From Druceiella hillmani (Eukaryota > Arthropoda > Insecta > Lepidoptera > Hepialidae), in contig JAYKKI010000148.1 of NCBI GenBank assembly GCA_039881145.1, positions 1,521,842-1,585,841 on the forward strand: 64,000 bases of DNA. Direction: 5' to 3'. Positions 50,583 to 62,947 of this stretch are shown here, piece after piece (the stretch's first letter is position 1; the number at the start of each line of letters is the position of its first letter). The translations under genes were made by a program, and so were the position numbers. The notes beneath the pieces were generated by a model. The model saw only the letters and a program-made list of their open reading frames with translations, ran no database searches and was not told the origin of the DNA.

Positions 50583-50706
50583 AGACATTTACAAATAAAC
50601 ACTTTAAATTTTAAACTCTAGTGTTTATCGAGACGTTTGCAAATAAACACTTTAAACCTTAAACTATATATTTCTTCTGAAGACGTCAGCGAATAAATAC
50701 TTTAAA
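50583..50706. repeat. About 49-bp tandem repeat, 2.5 units
   Basis: Units start at 50583, 50631 and 50681 with AGACATTTACAAATAAACAC, AGACGTTTGCAAATAAACAC and AGACGTCAGCGAATAAATAC, each followed by TTTAAA. Confidence 0.85.
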
Positions 50707-51229
50707 AAGTGAATAATATTTATAAGTAATAAAAATATGATTTGGTTTGTAATTTTTGTAGAATAGGAGGACTCAATTTGCAAGAAGACGGGCTGGCAAT
50801 GAAGTCGCAACGTGATCATCTTGTAAGCATAACAACTGACTATTCTTATTTATTATGTCACAATGTTTACATACCAATAATATACTAGTAATGTAAGATG
50901 TTAACAAATCAATTTAGGATGCAATAATTTAAAGCCAGATCTGAAATATCATTAATAATCCGGTCCGGAATTTCATTCGCCTAATAACTTCTCTTAATGC
51001 CAATTATAAGAGTATGGATTAAGAAAAGTTGTTAGGATTTTTAGTGTTTATTTTTCAATTTGTTTTTCAGTACTCTATGAAAAACGCTAGCAGATAATAT
51101 TATCAGCCAAATTGGTTGCTCCGGTTCTGATATTGCAGTGCACAACGAAGAGCTAAAGGTGTGTACGTATATTTTTTTCATTTGTAAACCGTTTGAAATT
51201 AAATCAACCTAATCGTTAGCTCAAGCCAA

Positions 51230-51410
51230 TCTAAATACACCACTAAAACTTCATCCAAGTCGCTTTAGCCCTTGCTGAGATTAGCTTGCACAATGAAGAC
51301 TTGCTTAGACAGAAAAACCAACAAGCAAACAGACAGAAATTCTAAAAACATTGTTCTACGCTTAGTAGCTTGTCTTTGATAGATATTACTTTTTTATTTA
51401 AGATATTTAG
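51230..51410 (+). repeat. Fragment of an insect interspersed repeat (TTCATCCAA ... GACAGAAATTCT type)
   Basis: CTTCATCCAAGTCGCTTTAG, then about 80 bp later AACAAGCAAACAGACAGAAA and TTCTAAAAA. This matches the layout of the 3' half of the repeat whose 5' start is GCCCGCGGCTTCGC (compare 30508-30560), in which the text reads 'ttcatcaaaatcggttcagc ... agacagacagaaattctaaaaa'. Confidence 0.5.
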
Positions 51411-52752
51411 TGTACAGACTCAATTTTTTTACAATTTTGTTTCATATCATTAACGAACAATTTGTACTAAACCTACTTAGCCACTAGTGATATATATAGA
51501 AACTAATAATATTTATTTTTAAAGGTAATAAATTAGTCATACACATAAAAAATTCATTATAAACAAATACACATGCTCCTTCGCATAGCTCCGTAACGGG
51601 TAAAAATTATGCAACAATTATTACTTATATTTGAGAATAATATATCAACATGATATCAAAAAATAGAATATCAACAAAATGCGTTGCTTGCGTTTTAAAG
51701 ATTTTATTCGTTTTTGAATGATTATTTGAAATTAATGAAAAATAAATATTAAATAAACATTTAGAGAAATAAACTTAGAAATATATACACTCAACGTAAT
51801 TTATATTAATTACATCAAGGACTGTAATCTCGTTTTTTTCCGAGTTTAATAAAAAAACATTTTTCTGGATTGAAATCAAGCGTCCGCCATCGTATATTTT
51901 TTTTGTGTCCAGATGGATCAAAGATATATAAGATGTTTCTAATATGCGTGAGTAACGACAATAACAATTAAAGTGAAGGGAGTTGAAATAGGGCTTGTGC
52001 ATTTTTGAGTTAAACTTTTAAACTAATTTAATTGCTTTAAAAAGTACAAATTTATGGTGAACATCATGCAGATAAATAAAAACAATGTATATCGCTACAA
52101 TATTTATCATAGATGGTCGCTGTGATCATTTTTATGCCTCGAAAGTGAAATATGGAAACATGTTTGAGTCAAACAAATAAATCAGTATAAGGGCCTTAAA
52201 ATATTATTAGTAAGATATACGTACGATAATTAAACCTGCAAAGAAAATCGAGAATGTACCTGATGTTTGTACCTGAAATTTTATGGATAGTTTTTATAGA
52301 GCATATTTTTGTTACCACGTAAAAAAGCACATTTGTAAAATTGGGATGTACATTTCCTTACTCAACTAAAGCCCAGAACAAAGAAGTAAACCTAACAACA
52401 TTATGAAATTAACCGCAAATAAATATTTTTCCAGGAAATAAAGTCAAAAAATATCATTCCTTCTTGGGTAAAGTCGAAAGAGCCAGTTAGTGTTTTTGTA
52501 AATTACCATTCTTTTGGAAGCGAAAAATTAATTCACAATGTTTTAAACTTTTTCTCGTCAAATATATTGACGCAAATAATGTTTGAAAACTATTAAATGT
52601 CATAATGAAATGAAATATACAAACATTAGAAAATATAAATTTTATTCGAATTACAGAATTACAACAAAATAGGACACAGCTGTTATTAGTGAGCCTTTTC
52701 ATGAAATAAATGAAGCGCTCTGAAGTGTAACAGGTTTTGAAACTTCTCCATA

Positions 52753-52756
<4 letters not shown>
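51411..52756. other. AT-rich stretch, nothing recognised
   Basis: No conserved frame was seen. Confidence 0.5.

Positions 52757-52818
<62 letters not shown>
52757..52818. repeat. (TA)n microsatellite
   Basis: About 30 uninterrupted AT units ending in TGCATATAAA. Confidence 0.95.
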
Positions 52819-52821
<3 letters not shown>

Positions 52822-52968
52822 TATAAACAAAGCAATATTTTGATACAAAATTATACATTAATATCATCAGAAACTGACTCCTCGATGCTTATGATTTCAC
52901 CGTAAACAAATTCATATCTTTTTCAAGTCTTCACATTCTATATTTATTGAATGATCTATCTACCTTCT

Positions 52969-53014
52969 ATCTAATGACTAGAAGTAACTATCCAGTCACT
53001 TCTAGTCATTAGAT
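52969..53014. repeat. Perfect 17-bp inverted repeat
   Basis: ATCTAATGACTAGAAGT (52969-52985) and its complement (52998-53014) flank a 12-nt loop AACTATCCAGTC. Confidence 0.92.
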
Positions 53015-55455
53015 CACTGAACAACATGGTTTCAACATCCATATTTTTCTCACTTCCGGTAATTGACGTACTGAATTGTAAATCAGCTCATTTTCCATCA
53101 TAATATACCGTACTTATCGGAGCCAAATTTTATGTTTTTGATCAAAATTTGGATCACATTTGAAAGGCCCGTTTTATGTTCCTTGTATAAAATTAAAAAA
53201 ATAATTAGTTTTGGAATATTTATAAGCCTTTCTTTAAATTGATATCCTACGCGATATATGAAAATTACATAAACAAAATTATTTTTCTCTTCTCTTTAAA
53301 ACTATTGAATAAATATTTTTGAATATTTATTATTGCATATGTATGAGATATAACTATGCCAAATTTCTATGACAGACGGTTTCAGAGAAAAACGGCTATG
53401 ACAAACGAACACGTTAATGATTTTTTAACTTTAGTTTTTTTTTTACTTTTGCGATATGTAACTCTAAAAACAAAAAACGATGAGATCTTTGTTTTTGATA
53501 TAGTGAACAATTAACTAAACAGAAATAATTATTTAATGACTTGAAAAAGATACATTTTATGCCCTAATACGCTTCAACATCGTTACTATTTTCTAAAAAC
53601 AGAGTGAACATACGTAATGATAATATCTACATTTAAATTGTTGTCGAACGGTCTGTAACAATCGTTTCACTTTGTTGATAAAACTGTTAGAAGAATGAAT
53701 GACGAGGCGAATCAGCGCATATCATAAATAATGTCTGTTATATAATAAACTTTCTTATTTTTAATCTTAACCCGAAAATATCATAAAAGAAATGTTTCAT
53801 TTCATTATTTATAGGTCGTGCCTTCTTCGTTCGTATCATTATTTTATAGGTCACTTAAACTGTAACTGTGTTGAATGTAATAAAAATAGTTTCATATCGC
53901 CGTCTAGGAATATGAATCTCGTAAAAGAGGCGTATTCGATTTATGAATTGAATATTGGTTCCTTTTTCACATGTTCATAGAGATTGCTATAGAAAAATAT
54001 ATTTATAGTGACTTAAAAAAAGCTACATTTTTTCAATCTTGCGGATGCCTCAGAGGTGTAGGTTATCTTCCTAGACTTTAGTTATCACGAGCTACTTTCA
54101 TAATTATTGAATTGATGGTTTTTAATGGATATTTTTTAATGTCAAAAACTTGCCATCAATTTTACTAAAGTGAACGAACAACTCAGCAGATGTCATTATG
54201 TGTTGACATTAGCTGGATACGTGCAATAAAAATAAGTTTTTCTATGTCCATGTCTTATCGTATTCTAACTATCGTTAAAGTCACTGAGCTAATCTAATTA
54301 CTTTTGTATGCGAATGCCCTTTTATCGTACTTCGTTAACGTTTCTTCACATGAATATGTACATATTTCTCTTGACAGAAACTCGCTTACCGTCTGATAAT
54401 TTGTGAGACTCTTAATTACAAAAATATAGGGCTAATTTCTTCAATTATGATTATTTATGAACGTGGCCTTTTTTCCCGATGGTAATACGTATGCACGTGG
54501 CATCTATTTAATGACAAATATGAACACGGACCTTGTTTAATATTCGATATTTATATTCGGCTCTTACAGAAATATTTAAGAGATATTTATTTGTAAATTA
54601 TATAATATAATACTAAATGTATCTGCTATACATAGTCTCATGACCCATAAAATAAATTCAAAAATATTTATATTGTACATTGTGATATGTGGAATGTAAC
54701 AATCTAATTTCACATACATTTTTGGGATTATATGATGGACTGAATTATAACGAAGAAGATATAAAATAAAATTGACTTTATAAACTATAGTACTTATTTC
54801 GAAAAACGTAAATTTTGCCAATAATTTCGAAATTGTAATGAAAAGTTTATTGGAAATTATATTACACTAATTTAATTTATCCTTATTTAACAATACAAAA
54901 ATTAAAGGTACGATGTACCTAAATTTAAAGTTCTTTTTATTAGAACTATTTGTAATATTTTATTCTTCCTCAACGAATACATTTTTTATATCTTTCCTTT
55001 GCTAAAAAATAAAACATATTAAAAATTCAATTATTTCGACATTTTTTTCATTTCTATCCGTAGTTTCAGGTATTTGGTAATAAGGAAATTTCGCAAGAAA
55101 TTTGGTTTTGCATTAATTTTGGGACTAAATAATCTTTATGAAGATATGTTTTATCATTTTGAAATATGTTACCTAAAAATTAATGAAATAATTAAAAATC
55201 TTAGAGGTTGATATAATTGATCTTGTAATCTTTTGTCAGTTTTATGCGCTCCTAGAATCAGAAAAAAAAATAAAAGTCGTGTGAAAGTTAGTACCATTGA
55301 CGAAATATGAGGACAAAGAAGGTCTAATTTTAATCGATTAATGTCTTTGGGCATTTTTCAGATTTTACGGGGATAAAACCAATCAATCGTTGAAAAAGTT
55401 AATAAAAGAGTTATATCTGGCGGACTAAATAAAAATATCCAAGTGAGATACAACT
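53015..55455. other. AT-rich stretch, nothing recognised
   Basis: Only short motif-free open frames were seen. Confidence 0.5.
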
Positions 55456-55461
55456 TATATA

Positions 55462-55509
<48 letters not shown>
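55456..55509. repeat. (TA)n microsatellite
   Basis: A TA tract with one early TTT interruption. Confidence 0.95.
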
Positions 55510-55512
<3 letters not shown>

Positions 55513-56810
55513 GTAAAATAATAGCGAGATTTGCCGACTAAAATTATATTGCAGATTTGTCATGGTTGCAGATTTGTCAATCATTTCCAAATCAACAAAG
55601 TAGTTTAACCAATAAATTTCTTGGTTTATTTGATTGTCCAGTAACATATCGGAAAATTGGGAAAAAGCATTATTCAGAGTTCAGAATTTGGTCCCATATT
55701 GTTGGGATTTTAATAATTTATGTAAGCTAAAATATTTTTTGATATGTGTTCTGAATTATAACATTCGATTTATTTATTAATCATTGCAATGTATTTGTCA
55801 ACGACAATAATAATATGCAGAAATTCACAATTTTTATTAACGTAACAAAATATTAGTCAATTTACTTTACTTTATAAATTTAAATTTCAAGTGTGAAAAA
55901 AATAATTGAAAGATTTTATAAATGACGGAATTTTAAATGTTCATAACTTTTAAACAAGGCTATCAAATCAACATTATGACGCAATTTTTAATATTTTTTT
56001 TGTATTCTGCAAGAAAGAACGAGACAGCGAAATATCTTCACTATTTGTACTAATAAATTTAGAAGCACATAACCGATTTATTTCTTAACAAAAGTTATAA
56101 TTTTTAAACTTTTTACTTTAAATTAACCTATGTTATATAACATTTTGGCAAATTCAACAAATTTAAGGAATAGTGAAATTATAAAATGAAGAATAGAATA
56201 TCCACAATTGGGCGTGGCTAATATATTTCTAATTTTTCCACAACTTTACAATTGTAAAAACTAATTGGGGAGATTTGATAGCAAAATTCGTCTTAAAATT
56301 TCAACCGAGAGAAGAAGGATTTACATTGCAAATGAAACATTAAATATGAATAATTAAGCGAACATACGTGTTTGACTTTAAATATCTGAAAATCAATAAA
56401 GTCTAAGAATACAACTTACCGTTAGGGTAAATTGGTGCTATGGGCTAACAATGTTGTATAACGATAATAAAATTAAGTATTTCATTGATGAATGTCGAGC
56501 AGCCTAATACGTTTTACTACTTAAACAAATCTTAAATTTCTATATCAAGCAATTTCTGAGAAAAGTGGGTATAATGGTTAGACAGACATACACATGAGTG
56601 ACCATATAAAGATTGCGTGTTTGTCTATGAAGTAGAGAACCTTGCAAGAAGTGGTAAAAAATAAACAGCTTACGAACTTGCCAATTGTCTGATTATTTAT
56701 GGCTGCAGTATACCCACTTTGTTAAATGTGAGGGGATATCTAAAATAAATAGAAATAATAAGTTTTGATTAAAAAGTTGTCGACATTGTTAAGTTCGATA
56801 ATGCATGTAA
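55510..56810. other. AT-rich stretch, nothing recognised
   Basis: No conserved frame or repeat was seen. Confidence 0.5.
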
Positions 56811-56945
56811 TTGAACACACACACAAACCCACATATTTGCATGCACGCATGCACACACACACACTTGCAAGCACAAGCGCATGGACGCTCACATTCGCGC
56901 GCATACATGCGTACATTTACGATTATACATACATACCTATATAAC
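56811..56945. repeat. Degenerate alternating purine-pyrimidine (CA/CG/TA) tract
   Basis: Contains ACACACACAC runs, TGCATGCACGCATGCACACA, CGCGCGCATACATGCGTAC and ACATACATAC. The strand is biased to alternate purine and pyrimidine for over 130 bp. Confidence 0.8.
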
Positions 56946-58895
56946 CTATACACAGTTTCTTACGTAAACGTTATTTCACCATTAAATATAACACTTAAAT
57001 TAATAGACATTATGAAGTAAAATACATCAATTAGATATAGTTCCTTCTTGAGTTAGAATGGTCGATCCAACTATAATCATACAAATAGCGGAGATCGCGA
57101 ACGTTTTCATTCAGAGCAGCCGATATACAATCGACCAGCAGCGCATCTTACCTCGAAAACACTAGTGGGTGTTGTTGTGACGTACAATACCTATGAGAAG
57201 TGTATATTATACTTTTTTGGAATAAATATTTTTCTTGTTTCCTTTTCCTACTGTGAATATCAAAATTGTAATTTTATCACATTAAAAAAAAGATATTGGA
57301 CATTCCGCTATTTCAGATTTTAAATTAAATTTTAATTATTTGAAATAAATCCTCTAAACTTTTCCCTCTTTAGCTATTATTGCAGAGAATGTGTTGCGAA
57401 AAATAGATTTTCATCAAGGGAAAATATGAAACCAATAAAATGTATTTTATATAATGTAGATGAAAGTCTGATCAATTTTTTTTTTCAATTTTAAAACCCT
57501 TGTGTGGAACAAATGCAGCTAAGAACTAGGAAAATTTCAAAAAGAAGAAGATGAAAGAATATACATTAAAAAGAAATAATGAACATATGAAAGAATATAC
57601 ATTAAAAATAATATAATTAAAAAAAAATCTGCAGCTGATGATTATTTATTATAAAAATATAATTTTGAAAAAAAAAATGCTCACTCGAAATAAATTAAAA
57701 TTTAATTGACCTAGAATACTTGACTAAATTTAAATTATCAACAATAAATATTATCAATATTAACATTTTTATTATTAATCCTGAAATGATACAAATAAAA
57801 AAATAATATATGAATTTAAGATATATTTAAAATTTAGACAACTACAAAGTGAATTCATGTCATAAAATATACAAAAAATATATGACATAATACAAGTAGA
57901 CTTTATTGTTTTCTGAATGTTGGCACCATGTAAGGAAAATACAGTTGCTTAAATAGACAGGTTAAAAATATTAAATTTTGATAATTAATTTTTATTATAA
58001 ATATTTAATAATTCATAATAAATTAAATTATTCTTTTGATTGTGCAATAAGTGTTTAGTGATAAAAAAGTAAGTGAAATAACCGGAAAAAGAAGGTTAAA
58101 ATCTGTTATATTTTAAACAAAATCACCAGACATAAATTTAAAAAAAAATTTTTTTTTTAAATAATCGTCAGTTGCAGAATTTTTATAAATATCATATATT
58201 ATTATATGCAGTAAAAAACGACCAAATGCCTGTTGGAACACGTACAAAGAAGAGTTCCATAGTTGTCTACGTGTCTTAATATTATCAACGAAAGAAAACA
58301 AATATTTTTTGTTAAAATTATGTTTGAAAAATGAAATAATTTTTTTAGAAAATTACATATTTCACGTCGCTACGGTGTTTAATGTTTCCCAAGTGAACTA
58401 GGCAATAAAAAACAATAAAAAAAAATTTGACATAATTTTGGAAGCCTTATTCAATATCCGATGCACGAAAAAAAGGATTATCTGAAGATATGTGTTCAGT
58501 TAAGATAAAAGATATATGTTCAGTTCAGATATATGTTAGACCAAGATATATATTCAGTTAAGATAAAAGTGCGATAGAAATCGGCATATGTTTCATCTTA
58601 ATCACCTGAACTAGAAAACTCTTACATTCTGACACACATTTTATTTGCACACAAAATATCATGTTACTATGAAGCAAAATTTCTTTCAATTACTTTCTAG
58701 TAGTTTCAAAAACTGCCGGTCAAACCTGTATATAACTAATAAATATATTCTATTTATCCTTTTACCAATTGTTTTAGTTTCCTAATGTAGTAAATTCCGT
58801 ACATTAATGATTTTAAAATAAAGATGTATTAAGTCAAAAATGTAAAAAATTAATTAAAAAAAAATTGGAAGTAAATTTGATCACGCGAGGTGGTA

Positions 58896-58900
<5 letters not shown>
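56946..58900. other. AT-rich stretch with a small imperfect repeat
   Basis: GATATRTGTTCAGTTAAGAT-type units recur three to four times at about 58485-58570. Nothing else is recognised. Confidence 0.5.

Positions 58901-58958
<58 letters not shown>
58901..58958. repeat. (TA)n microsatellite
   Basis: About 29 uninterrupted TA units leading into the degenerate hexamer array. Confidence 0.95.
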
Positions 58959-58966
<8 letters not shown>

Positions 58967-59086
58967 TATATTACATATACAAATACACCTATACATATGC
59001 ATATGCATATACAAATGCATATACATATACGTACACGTTCGTATACGTGTATGTATACGTGTACGTATATGTAAACGTAAAAGGAA
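58959..59086. repeat. Degenerate hexamer segment with a 16-bp inverted repeat
   Basis: Diverged TACATA/TATACG units. Arms 59022-59037 and 59058-59073 (TACATATACGTACACG and... complement CGTGTACGTATATGTA) are exact complements around a 20-nt spacer. Confidence 0.8.
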
Positions 59087-59138
59087 ACGTATATGTATAT
59101 GTATAGGTTTATGTATAGGTTTATGTATATGTATATGC

Positions 59139-59209
<71 letters not shown>

Positions 59210-59270
59210 CATATGTATATGCATATGTATATGCATATGTATATGCATATGTATATGCATATGTATATGC

Positions 59271-59357
<87 letters not shown>
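59087..59357. repeat. (TATATG)n hexamer array with a central 12-bp higher-order unit
   Basis: Pure TATATG flanks six consecutive copies of the dodecamer GCATATGTATAT (59209-59280). It ends exactly where the LINE's ATAAATAAATAAATA tail begins on the minus strand. The open frames made only of MY, CI or IH repeats are artefacts of this array. Confidence 0.95.
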
Positions 59358-59358
<1 letters not shown>

Positions 59359-59771
59359 TTATTTATTTATCACCTATGGAGAAAAACAGATACAAGTCAT
59401 AGTGAAATACAAAATAAGAGTTTTTTGACAATAAAGTTAACTTATATCCTAACATTCCCACATGAAAGTAGAATACTACATACATATATCCTCAGTCTTT
59501 TCTAGATATTTCCATGATACATTAAATATTCACAAATTTTATAAAATATCAAATTAAATTTTAATAAAGTAATATTGTTAACAATCAAGCAATAACTATT
59601 GAAAATATTGAAATCAACCTTTCATTTAAAGTTTACTGTAACAGTTATCAATAATAGAATTAATAGTGATCACTATCCCACCTATAATAATATCGATTAA
59701 ATAAAAAGAAAAAAAAGGAACATCAGGTCGATTTGAATAAATGAAAATGTAGTGTCAATGCTTTCAAAGGA
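59358..59771 (-). other. 3' UTR and repeat tail of the LINE
   Basis: After the stop at 59772-59774 no coding remains. On the sense strand the segment ends TCCATAGGTGATAAATAAAT followed by AAATA, directly abutting the hexamer array. Confidence 0.65.
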
Positions 59772-60537
59772 CTAATGGTTGTATAGTATCCGTTTAACTG
59801 ACTGTTTGTATTGAAGTACTGAGCTGGCAAATATATCTAGAGAATGAAATTTTCCGTCGCAATCATCACAAAGCCTGCGTAGTGGTACACGAGCACCAGC
59901 ATTAGTACGAGCGGTAGGTAAATGGAACAGTGCGATGCTACGGGTCGCTCTCCCTGGCACACGAAACTGCAACTGATTCACTATATCGGCGCAATCATAA
60001 CGACTATGGCAAATATTATAAAGTACAATTGCTCCGAGTTCGATACGCCTTTCGTGGAAAGTACGGTATTTGAATGTTTACAATGCATTATAATAGTCTA
60101 TTATGGGTGTATTGAAGCGATATTGCAATGTACGTATAAATCGTTTTTGCACTCTTTCGATCATATCAGAATATGTAAGATAGTAAGGATTCCAGACGGC
60201 AACAGCATATTCAAGTTGAGATCGCACAAGACTTGTGTAGAGGATGTGATACGTTCTCATTTGCTTAAAGGGTTTGGTAGTTCGTAAGACAAAGCCTAGC
60301 AAAGCATAAGCTCGCAATGTGATCTGCTTTACGTGAACGTCAAAATGTAGCTTTTGATCAAACATTACACCAAGGTCACGTATGTAATTAACAGATTCCA
60401 AAGAATGACCACATATGTCATAGGTTTGAAAATGGATTGTCTTATTTTTAGAAAAGGTGATCGATTTACACTTACTGTGACTTAATTGTATCTTGTTTAT
60501 TCTGCAATACGCATCTAGTCTTTTAAGTCTTCTTGTA
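59772..60537 (-). pseudogene. LINE ORF2 C-terminal domain with one in-frame stop
   Basis: A single frame from about 60537 reads LKRLDAYCRINKIQLSHSKC, then SVNYIRDLGVMFDQKLHF (the usual post-RT block), EYAVAVWNPYY and MIERVQKRFIRTLQYR. A TAA at 60078-60080 follows. The frame then continues with FHERRIELGAIVLYN, QFRVPGRATRS and SLDIFASSVLQYKQSVKRI to a stop at 59772-59774. Without that TAA the domain would be complete. The RT core upstream is joined to it by a frameshift near 60530. Confidence 0.9.
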
Positions 60538-60874
60538 ACTTCGAATGATCAGAAGAATGTTTTATTTTGGAGAAAATCTTAAGGTCGTGAGCATATAACA
60601 GGAACTTGCTGTGTTTACAATAATTGCTGATGTCATTTATAAAGATGATAAACAAAAAGGGACCCAATATGGAACCTTGAGGTACCCCTGAAGTCACGGG
60701 AACATGAGGTGATATAAAACCGTTAATTTTTACTGCTTGTTGCCTGTTGCTGAGATAGGAGACGAACCAACGAAGTAAATTGCCCTTTATACCGTTAAAA
60801 GAGAGTTTTTTCAGCAAGATGAGATGATCAACCTTGTCAAAAAGCTTTTTTAAAATCTGTGTAGATGGAATCAA
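60515..60874 (-). pseudogene. LINE reverse-transcriptase core with YAHD in place of YADD
   Basis: It continues motif A after a frameshift in the T-rich stretch near 60850: FDKVDHLILLKKL, GNLLRWFVSYLSNRQQAV, and motif B SGVPQGSILGPFLF. Motif C then reads LLYAHDLKIF (codons at 60584-60595). The first Asp of YADD, which binds the catalytic metal, is replaced by His, so this copy could not polymerise DNA even if its frame were whole. The frame runs into a stop at 60515 after QEDLKD, where the true frame continues as RLDAYC. Confidence 0.92.
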
Positions 60875-61937
60875 CCTGTGTCCTGCAATCCATAGATTTA
60901 AAGAGATATTGCGTGTACAATAACAGGTTGGTTAATGTTGACCGGTTCCGTACGAATCCATGCTGCTCCTCAATAATATGCCGATGCAATGTCGGATAAA
61001 TCCTATTGTGAACCACTTTTTCAAATACCTTAGACACTGCTGACAAAATGGATATAGGCCGATAATTTTCGACAGATTGTTTACTCCCAGATTTATATAC
61101 TGGTATTATATGTGCATCTTTCCAGCACCCGGGAAACGTACCCTGCGCGATACATATGTTAAATATTATAGTGAGTGGAGCAAGAATCGTATCGTGTGTG
61201 TTTTTAAGAAAAATAGGTTTAATGTTGTCTGGACCTGCTCCCTTATTGGGATTGATTTTCTTGAGGGCATTAGTTATTTCATCTCTTTGGAAGCGGATGG
61301 AGGTGATATTAATATCCATCTGAAGTGTTAAATTGTGAGGAGGAGGTAGGTTTTGTTCGAAGGATTCACAAATATGATTTGGATCTAGAGGTGGGTTCCG
61401 TTCAAAGGTAGATTTGAAGAACTTAGAAAACATTTGGCATATCATTTGAATGTCATTCAATTCATAACCTTCGAAATTCATAGACGATGGGTATCCTTCT
61501 GACTTCTTTAGTGATGACACGTCTGACGAGAAACCTTTTACGTTGTTATTAAAAAGTTTCTCAGTATTGTGGACGTAGTCACGAAAACAAGACCGGGATA
61601 TTTTCTTAAATTGACTTCTTAATTTAGAGAAATTTAAGTAATCGGAGAAGTTACCGTATAATTTCCATTTTACCCAGAATTTTTCTTTACGTTTACTTAT
61701 CTGTATCAATTTAGGAGTGTACCAAGTTGGATGTTTCCTGGATTTCTGTGGTTTCTTTGTAACTAATTTATTGATAATATCAAAAATAATGACATCAAAT
61801 TTATCCACAGCGCAAGTAGCTGAAAGCTGGTGGAACTCCTTTTCCCAGTTTATAGATTCTAGTGCTTTTGATTGCAGTATAGTCTTGCGGAAATTGTATT
61901 TTGAGTTGTCAGCTTTTTCATCGCTACCTCTGGACAG
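60837..61937 (-). pseudogene. LINE linker and RT fingers region
   Basis: An open frame from about 61937 (KADNSKYNFRKTILQS, ALESINWEKEFHQLSATCAV) runs through KHPTWYTPKLIQISKRKEKF and VENYRPISILSAVSKVFEKV to motif A, IYTDFKKAF, at about 60840. No Met is needed at its start because it is the middle of the polyprotein. Conserved RT motifs are NKGAGPDNI, PVYKSGSK, NYRPIS and QHGFVRNRST. It ends in TGA because of a one-base shift inside the FKKAFDKV block. Confidence 0.92.
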
Positions 61938-62515
61938 CCATCAATTGTGAGGAGGAAAGTAGGATGATGGAGGTCCTCACGAAGTAATGGTTCCGCAGAA
62001 GAGAGTTTACATTTACAATTACTCAGTGCGAGATCGAGAGTCCTGTTATTACAATTTTTAAGCTAATTAAGCTGTTGCAATTTCTTGAACGAGGTGACGC
62101 CAGTAACAAGGGCAACTGAGGGGGTCAGAGCTGTCATTTATGATGCCATAGGGACAATTTTCCATAAACTGATAATTTAGGGTTGGAATATTGTAATCAC
62201 CAACAATTAATATGTGGTTACTTAAATTATCAGTATATAAATTTTGTAAATGAAGAAATGTTTTTTATAGATATTTTTGCGAAAATTTCGGTGGAATATA
62301 AACAGCACATACTATAAGGGAGAAATTCTTCATTCGCAAAGAAATAAATATTTCCTCCAAATCCTCGTTTTCCCATTGACGGCAACGCTTTGCAATAAGC
62401 TTTGCCATAACCGAAACAACAATTCCAACTCCATACGATTTAATGCTACTGGACAGATTTCGATCACGTCGAAACACCGTGTATCGGTCAAATTATTTCC
62501 AATCGTGAATAACAT
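61935..62515 (-). pseudogene. LINE AP-endonuclease domain, truncated and broken
   Basis: The frame reads YTVFRRDRNLSSSIKSYGVG, EDLEEIFISL, IVCAVYIPPK, an in-frame TAA at 62265-62267, then SNHILIVGDYNIPTLNYQF (the GDxN motif). It shifts frame near 62090 to LKNCNNRTLDLALSN and LREDLHHPTFLLTIDG, the last endonuclease block with His. The N-terminal part with the Asn and Glu motifs is missing: the element is truncated at about 62515-62520. Confidence 0.85.
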
Positions 62516-62523
62516 AGGAAAGT

Positions 62524-62599
62524 GATTAATATCAACACTAGAGTATATGTATATGTATATATGTATACATATACATATACTCCAGTGTTGATATTAATC
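62524..62599. repeat. 76-bp near-perfect palindrome at the LINE/array junction
   Basis: Arms of 38 bp pair with only two mismatches (62540/62583 and 62560/62563). The outer part is GATTAATATCAACACT and its complement; the inner part is TATATG-type hexamer sequence. Confidence 0.92.
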
Positions 62600-62932
<333 letters not shown>

Positions 62933-62947
62933 TTATGTATGTGTATT

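Larger units (their letters stand above)
59358..62520 (-). mobile_element. CR1/Jockey-superfamily LINE, 5'-truncated and inactive
   Basis: Minus strand, in order: endonuclease remnant (62515-61935), long RT frame (61937-60837), RT core (60874-60515), C-terminal domain (about 60537-59772), a 3' UTR of about 410 bp, and the terminal repeats GATAAATAAATAAATA at 59358-59374. A short tandem-repeat 3' end instead of poly(A) fits CR1-like clades. Upstream of about 62520 the element stops within the endonuclease domain, a typical 5' truncation. (TATATG)n lies on both sides. Confidence 0.85.

Noticed and set aside
58850..59428. Open frames of IH, MH, CI and MY repeats on both strands
   Set aside because: The same artefact, from the (TATATG)n and (TA)n arrays.
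61077..61950. Plus-strand open frames of 77-84 codons within the 59-62 kb LINE
   Set aside because: Antisense shadows of the RT frame.
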